Source: Ophthalmolycus amberensis (lineage: Eukaryota > Chordata > Actinopteri > Perciformes > Zoarcidae). From it: DNA of 64,000 nucleotides. The stretch is taken from positions 533,501 to 597,500 of the forward strand of contig JAFEUB010001017.1 of assembly GCA_024529925.1 (NCBI GenBank). The letters are read 5' to 3'. Below the pieces are notes generated by a model that saw only the letters and a list, made by a program, of their open reading frames with translations, did no database searches and was not told where the DNA came from. The translations under genes and the position numbers were made by a program. Positions 58,390 through 64,000 of this stretch are shown here, in pieces (the first letter of the stretch is position 1; each line of letters starts with the position of its first letter).

Positions 58390-60838
58390 ACCAAAATGTA
58401 ACCATTTTCAACGACATCCACTTCAACATAGACAATGGCAGAAGTTCAGTCTTATGGGGCGTTCACACCGGTCGCGTTGATTTTTTGACGCGCGTCGAGA
58501 TTACATACAAAGTCTATGCACAGACGCGATGAGACTGGCGCGCCGCGATTTTGCGATGGCGCGGCGCGTTGGACGCGTTATTGCAGTGCGGTGGACGCGG
58601 TGGACGCGTTGGACGCCGCAAAATCGCCAACGCGCAAGTTGAAATTTTTCAACTTCTGCGAAATAATCGCGTGACGCTGTGGCGCGATAGCCTATCAGCG
58701 TTGAGTTGCTGCTCCCGTCATCAGTGCCGTAGCTCCTGCCGGTGCTGAATCACAAACAACAATGGAGGACAAATTAATAGTGGCGGTTTGTGGGTTCCCC
58801 GAGCTCTACGATACCTCATATCAATAGAGACCGGACCAAACTACGTGTATACATGTGTGTGTGTAAACCATACGGTACAAACAATGAATAGACGCTGCCG
58901 TATTTACGTCTACGTGACGTTATTGAGTGCTGGTGGAGCTGCTACGATGTTAGCATAGCCTAGCACCGATCCATCAGAGCTCCATTGAGAAGACAAGTAG
59001 CCTACAAATCGGCATCATTATGTAGTTATTTCGGAGTCCCTTTTTGTCGGAGAAGACAAGTACAAATCGGCATCATTATGTAGTTATTTCGGAGTCCCTT
59101 TTTGTCGGTTTATTTTCCGTTGAATCACAGCCAAATCAGTTTATGTTGTGTTCCTACAGCTGTAAACAGCGACCGGTGGCTTGCTAGACACAGTGAATAC
59201 AGCTCGATACAATCCACGGAGCTCCTCTGAACAATATTATGAACCAGACATGACTGCGTTTGGCATTCCGACGTTTGAGGGACTTCCACAACACGTACAA
59301 AGCAGCAATTGTCCTTATTCCTTTCACGGTTGATAGCGGAAAGTAATGGCGGCCAGGTGAACGGCTTCCAGTCGATAAACCACGCCCCCTCTCCGGCGCT
59401 ACGAGATTTTGCGGCGTTTGGTCTGAACACGACCGGCGGCGCGTTGGACGCTTTTTTGCAGTGCGTTGGACGCAATTTTGCAGCGCGTCAAAAAATCAAC
59501 GCGACCGGTGTGAACGCACCATTAGTGTTACTAGATCTCAGTGCTGCATTCGACACGGTCGACCATGCCATACTCCAAGAAAGACTAAAAATCTGGGTGG
59601 GACTCTCTGGCACAGCACTTAACTGGTTTGAATCCTACTTGAAGGGCCGAGAATACTTTGTGTCTGTAGCTGATTACACATCAGAGCTGACTAAAATGAC
59701 ATGTGGTGTTCCCCAAGGTTCAATACTGGGGCCTCCTCTGTTCAACATCTACATGCTTCCACTAGCTCAGATTATGGAAAACAACAAAGTGTGTTATCAT
59801 AATTATGCAGACGACACACAAATCTACATAACTATGTCACCAGGGGACTATAATCCCATACAAGGGCTGGGTAACTGCATTGAACAAATCAACAACTGGA
59901 TGTGCCAGAATTTTCTTCAATTAAACAAAGATAAAACAGAAGTAATTGTTTTTGGTACCAAGGACGAACAATTGAAAATCACCGCTCAGCTTCAGTCACT
60001 GATGTTAAAACCCACAAACCAAGCCAGAAATCTAGATGTAGTTATGGATTCAGACCTCAACCTGAACAGCCATATCAAGACAATTACAAAATCAACCTAC
60101 TATCACCTGAAGAATATATCAAGGATTAGAGGACTTATGTCTCAACAGGATTTGGAAAAACTTGTCCACGCATTTATCTTCAGCAGACTGGACTACTGTA
60201 ACGGTGTGTTTACAGGTCTCTGTAAAAAATCCGTCAGAAAGCTGCAGCTGATTCAGAACGCTGCAGCTCGAGTCCTCACTAAGACCAGGAGGGTGGACCA
60301 CATCACTCCAGTTCTGAGGTCTTTGCACTGGCTTCCTGTCCAACAAAGAATTGACTTTAAAATCCTGCTGTTGGTTTACAAAGCACTGAATGGTTTGGGG
60401 CCAAAATACATCTCCGATCTGCTACTACCTTGAACCATCCCGACCCCTCAGGTCGTCTGGGACCGGTCTACTTTCTGTTCCCAGAGTCAGAACTAAACAT
60501 GGAGAAGCAGCGTTCAGTTTTTCTGCTCCACATATCTGGAACAAAGTCCCAGAAAGCTGCAGGTCTGCTGAGACCCTCAGCTCATTTAAATCAAGATTGA
60601 AGACCTTTCTGTTTGCTGCTGCCTTTAATTGAACCACGTTCAATTAATATATTAATCAATTTCCTGCATTTCTGCATTTTACTACTGCATTTTATTTCTT
60701 ACACTGTTTTTTAATTGTTTTTGAAATCTCCTTTTCTTTTGCCTTGTGTTTTGATGCTTTTAATGGTTTTATGTGAAGCACTTTGAATTACCTTGTTGTT
60801 GAAATGTGCTATACAAATAAACTTGCCTTGCCTTAAGT
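58390..60838 (+). mobile_element. 5'-truncated L2-like LINE split by a Harbinger-like insertion
   Basis: The left piece ends NDIHFNIDNGRSSV in frame. The right piece from 59,525 continues VLLDLSAAFDTVDHAIL, CGVPQGSILGPPLFNIYML, NYADDTQIYITM, HITPVLRSLHWLPVQQRIDF. These are reverse transcriptase motifs, including the YADD active site. A single frame shift near 60,425 separates this from the end HGEAAFSFSAPHIWNKVPES and LKTFLFAAAF. The 3' UTR ends CAAATAAACTTGCCTTGCC (about 60,836). It is relatively well preserved but truncated and interrupted, so inactive. Confidence 0.9.
58455..59521. mobile_element. PIF/Harbinger-like element with TTA target duplication
   Basis: Begins TGGGGCGTTCACACCGGTCG and ends CCGGTGTGAACGCACCA. 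The inverted arms extend through GCGTTGATTTTTTGACGCGC, about 40 bp. TTA lies on both sides (58,452-58,454 and 59,522-59,524), the 3-bp duplication typical of PIF/Harbinger. Inside at 58,762-58,827 is MEDKLIVAVCGFPELYDTSY then stop, which resembles the start of a MADF-domain protein, the accessory protein of fish Harbingers, here truncated. A 58-63-bp internal direct duplication lies at 58,988-59,108. The subterminal arms are very CpG-rich. Confidence 0.85.
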
Positions 60839-62343
60839 ATAGGATGTTAATACTTCTTCCACCACTGGTAGTATACATACACTGGTAGTAAAAAGTAACA
60901 ACTATAACAGCTGCTTTGATTAAGAACTGTCATTCAAAGGGTTTTATTAACATTTTGAGCCCAGAGATCACTGCTGGTATTTAGTTTCTTGTGCCATCTA
61001 GTGGCCGAAGAGAAACATTGCGTATCGCTGAGCAGCCTAAAATCCTTGGAGGATTTGGACTCAGGATTTTGGCTCTGCTGATCTCCTTCTGATTTTTAGT
61101 CATGATGGGACACAGGAAGATGATATCACCTCATGATCGGTTCAGTAAGAACAGGAACATCTATCATTTCAATATTATGTTGAAACACAGAGAGAGACTC
61201 CACTCAGATGCCACAGATTTTAATTTTGCTCAGTAAAAGTGATTCTTCACACAATAAAATATAAATGAAACATATTTCCCATATTTTGTACAACCTCACA
61301 CATTTCCAAAACCCAGAAAAGGAAAACACATTATTGCATCTGTTTAAAAACATCATATCTTTACAATCGCAGTACAGTCGGCATGAGATGACGAAAAAGG
61401 GGTGAGTCCCGTTTTCTACAAAAACAACAATTATTGTAGTTGAAGAAATGGTGAGAGATTAAGTATCTCAAAAAGTAAGTCATAGTTCATGGCACTTTTA
61501 CAAAAAACATTGCATTGTTGGCAGTAGAAGGTGCTTTGGTTTCCTGGATTAGACAAAAGATAAAAACATCTATCATCAAAAAACATCTATCATCAAAAAA
61601 CATCTCCAAGAAAGATTATTTTGCAAACATATTGGCACTGTTATAAAATATAAGGCTGTCTGTTGTATTTTTGTATGAAGTGCTTCTTTGGGTCCTACTG
61701 GACAGGCTAGAAGTGGGCAGGAAACAGACACAGCTGTAAACAAAGCAGCTAAAGGAACAGGGGTTAATAACACTTTCAAAGTCATATGGTATGTTATGGC
61801 TGGTCCTAAAAAATACCCTCCCATCTCATTCACAGCGCAAGAACAAGTTAAAAAAACATACAAAAAAAGTACACAAATTGATTTGTTTTTCAACCTGAGG
61901 TGCTTTATAGTCCATGCATTGTATTGTATGTAAAAGGCATGTATTACTGGTTAGGATGTAAATATTTGTCGAACACAAAATGTAGTTTATGTGACAACAG
62001 TAAACTATTCATAAATTCATGATTGATAAACACAGTGAATATCCAGCAGTGGTTGTTTCTTTTACTGTTTACTGTAATTGTAAAAATCAGTTCAAATGCT
62101 CACCTGAGTAGAAACTTTCCAAGATATTATTGATTTAAAAACTCTGCAGAATCCCAAACATTTAAACTTGATCAAACTAACCTGGTCCACTGATATAAAT
62201 GTTGTGCTATTCTTGGCTGATAATAATGTCTGTACACCCCTCACACTCTTCATGTTTGATAACTGGGAATACCGCATATATTTCTTAGGATTTATACGAT
62301 TTAAAGAGGTAGTAAGAGGTGTCTTCGTCTGAATATTCACTCT
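60839..62343. other. slc17a5 3' UTR and intergenic sequence
   Basis: No supported exon. Downstream (minus strand) of the slc17a5 stop, so at least part is its 3' UTR. A lone CTCF-like GCCATCTAGTGG is at about 60,993-61,004. Confidence 0.4.
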
Positions 62344-63382
62344 TTACGTGGAGTTGGACCTGCTCCTGTCTTTCTCAGCTTCCGCTCCGTCCTCCTCGGT
62401 GATGGCCCACGGCTGGATCTTCCCGGTGCCGAATATTGTGAAGACGACAGCACCGGCGACGTTGATCCCGGCAGCTATCCAGAACACCTTTCTCCAGCCT
62501 GCCAGGGTGCGCTGACGACCGGAAGAGAAGAGGGTAGTGTGTCACTTCAGTGACCCGTCATGTGCGGTGCGTGTTGTGTACTGTGTGTGTAGTGTGACAT
62601 TAAAGAGCCAGGAGAAAGTGAACAACAGATCGAGGTTTCTGGAGAAAAAAGCTCATTTCAGTGATGAAGGAAGTTCGTTTTGAGTTGTTTTTATAATTTT
62701 TTACTGGTTTGAAGGTCTGGGTATAAAAAAAAACAGTCCAAGAAAAGTGGTGGAGAAGTATTCAGATCCTTTACTTAAGTAAAGACGCCTTGGACTTTTT
62801 TTGTGGTATCCTTATAATTCTGTAGATAATTTAATGTCCTCCTCATAATGAACTTAACTTTAAATTTTAGAGTCTTGTGATTGTTTAAACGTTGTTTCAC
62901 GTCCATTAAAGGCCTCAAGCCTCAAATATGTGTTGCTACCCAATCATGCACTTTTACAGAGTTACACTTCTGTTACACCAGCACTTTGATGAGACTTACA
63001 TCCTCAGTAAAGTATCCTGTAGCGATGGGTGCCATGACTCCAGGGATGGTCCCGAATGTGTTGGTGATTCCTAGAAGGAGTCCTGCATACCTGCAGGAGA
63101 GAGAAAAACATTTTCTCCAGTATTACTTTCAACTGTATTTAGCTGAAAGCCCTTCATATATCATCATCATATATCTATTCATACATCTGAGTCTTGATCA
63201 AATCAAATCAAATCAAATCAAAGGTAACACCCACCGTGGAGCGATGTCTATTTGGTTCATGTAGACTCCGGCGGCAGTGACCCCTCCTATGGTTGTGGAG
63301 AGTGTGAGGAAGGTGACGGTGAGGATGTGGCTGCAGCCGGCGTAACTCACAGCCACGAGGAAAGCTGCAGCAGACAACAGAC
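62344..63382 (-). CDS. slc17a5: Sialin (lysosomal sialic acid/anion transporter), last three coding exons
   Basis: Exons in transcription order: 63382-63235, 63090-63000, 62511-62344 (stop TAA 62346-62344). The peptide reads GLLSAAAFLVAVSYAGCSHI, LTVTFLTLSTTIGGV, YMNQIDIAPR, then YAGLLLGITNTFGTIPGVMA, PIATGYFTED, then WRKVFWIAAGINVAGAVVFT, IFGTGKIQPWAI and an acidic, serine-rich tail. These are the last transmembrane helices of an SLC17 major-facilitator protein. The segment DIAPRYAGLLLGITNTFGTI and the end IFGTGKIQPWA correspond closely to sialin. Sialin exports sialic acid from lysosomes with protons. Its place just beyond eef1a1 on the same strand matches human 6q13. Upstream exons lie to the right, outside the window. 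Another SLC17 member is possible but less likely. Confidence 0.9.
62745..62800. repeat. Dispersed AGTATTCAGATCCTTTACTTAAGTA repeat fragment
   Basis: AGTGGTGGAGAAGTATTCAG followed by ATCCTTTACTTAAGTAAAG, the MITE-like family seen elsewhere, within an slc17a5 intron. Confidence 0.5.
63199..63223. repeat. (AATCA)n short tandem repeat
   Basis: About five AATCA/AAATC units next to the splice donor of an slc17a5 exon. Confidence 0.75.
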
Positions 63383-64000
63383 CTGCAGAGAGGAGGTGGA
63401 TGTTAAAAGAAGAAGATAATACCAGCACGCGTTGAGAAAACATCACTGGTGTCACTGTTTTTAGCTGTAAAAATGAATAAAACATAAACCACTCTGTTCG
63501 CTGAGTGTGTATCTGGAAATGTATGTCATCTTTCAATACTGAATCTAAACCAGATGAGGGCAGCATTACTCCACTCAAAGACATGGAAACCACCACACTG
63601 CTGCCTGTGTGGTGGACAAGTGAAAACCAAATTTTTCGTCTTTGAACTTTAACCCTTTCACAGTGTGTTTTCACTTCATGCAAGTTAATTGTAACATTTT
63701 GGTCGCCGACAAATATCTTTTTTAACGTTCGGTTGTCCGTAGCTCAACCCTCATGCATCACTTCTGGTTGCGAAAGAAAACAAGATGGCGACGGCCAAAG
63801 TGCCGAATTCGAGGCCTCAAAATGTCAATCCACAAACCGATGGGTGACTGCGTCCACTTCTAATATACAGTCTATGAGTACAAGTGGCCATACCATCATG
63901 GAAGAATACTCGCACAGCAAACACAAACTACATTTAAACATTAACTTGAGTAAAAGTACCTTCATATTTGGAGTAAATCAGATTATAATTTGTAATATTT
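63383..64000. other. slc17a5 intron
   Basis: No further slc17a5 exon is recognisable before the right edge. Confidence 0.4.

Noticed and set aside
1..64000. tRNA, rRNA or snoRNA genes
   Set aside because: None recognised by eye on either strand. A covariance-model search would be needed to exclude small RNAs in the rpl11 and eef1a1 introns.

Overview
This is nuclear DNA from a teleost fish, most likely a spiny-rayed (percomorph) species. Genes have many short exons with GT-AG introns. There are abundant CA/TG and GATA microsatellites, fish-type hAT and Harbinger transposons, L2-like LINE fragments, and vertebrate genes recognisable exon by exon. No bacterial, phage or CRISPR features are present.

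Layout. (1) 1-2,600: first coding exon of eloa (Elongin A) on the minus strand, with its intron running off the left edge. (2) 2,600-10,370: gene-free, with microsatellites and dispersed repeats. (3) 10,374-15,120: klhl31-like BTB-BACK-kelch gene on the plus strand, six coding exons, 694 aa. (4) 17,598-21,203: complete rpl11 on the minus strand, six exons, 178 aa, with a TATA/TOP promoter. (5) 22,250-28,781, perhaps to 32,249: a cGAS-like (Mab-21 nucleotidyltransferase) gene on the minus strand. Its last exon is split by a 2,268-bp hAT-type transposon with an exact 8-bp target duplication. Removing the element restores a frame that ends in a hydrophobic tail anchor. Its 5' part is occupied by a GATA/GACA satellite holding a deleted hAT element and a solo-LTR-like element. 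(6) 32,600-34,600: L2-like LINE fragment and other repeats. (7) 35,257-51,450: three intact tandem eef1a1 genes on the minus strand, each with seven coding exons and a 5' leader exon; their introns and exons show mosaic gene conversion. (8) 51,450-62,300: intergenic repeats, including about 19.5 copies of a 58-bp minisatellite whose unit contains a perfect CTCF core motif, and a LINE split by a 1,067-bp Harbinger-like element. (9) 62,344-63,382: last three coding exons of slc17a5 (sialin) on the minus strand.

The order cgas-eef1a1-slc17a5 on one strand matches human 6q13, and rpl11 followed by eloa on one strand matches human 1p36.11, so the identifications support one another. The genes are not an operon. 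rpl11 and eef1a1 are translation housekeeping genes with TOP-type starts, the cGAS-like gene belongs to DNA/nucleotide-sensing immunity, klhl31 is a muscle-type Cullin-3 adaptor family, and slc17a5 is a lysosomal transporter.

The most unusual points are the tail-anchored cGAS-like C terminus interrupted by a hAT element, the missing catalytic and zinc-thumb segments of that gene, the CTCF-motif minisatellite, and the mosaic eef1a1 array.
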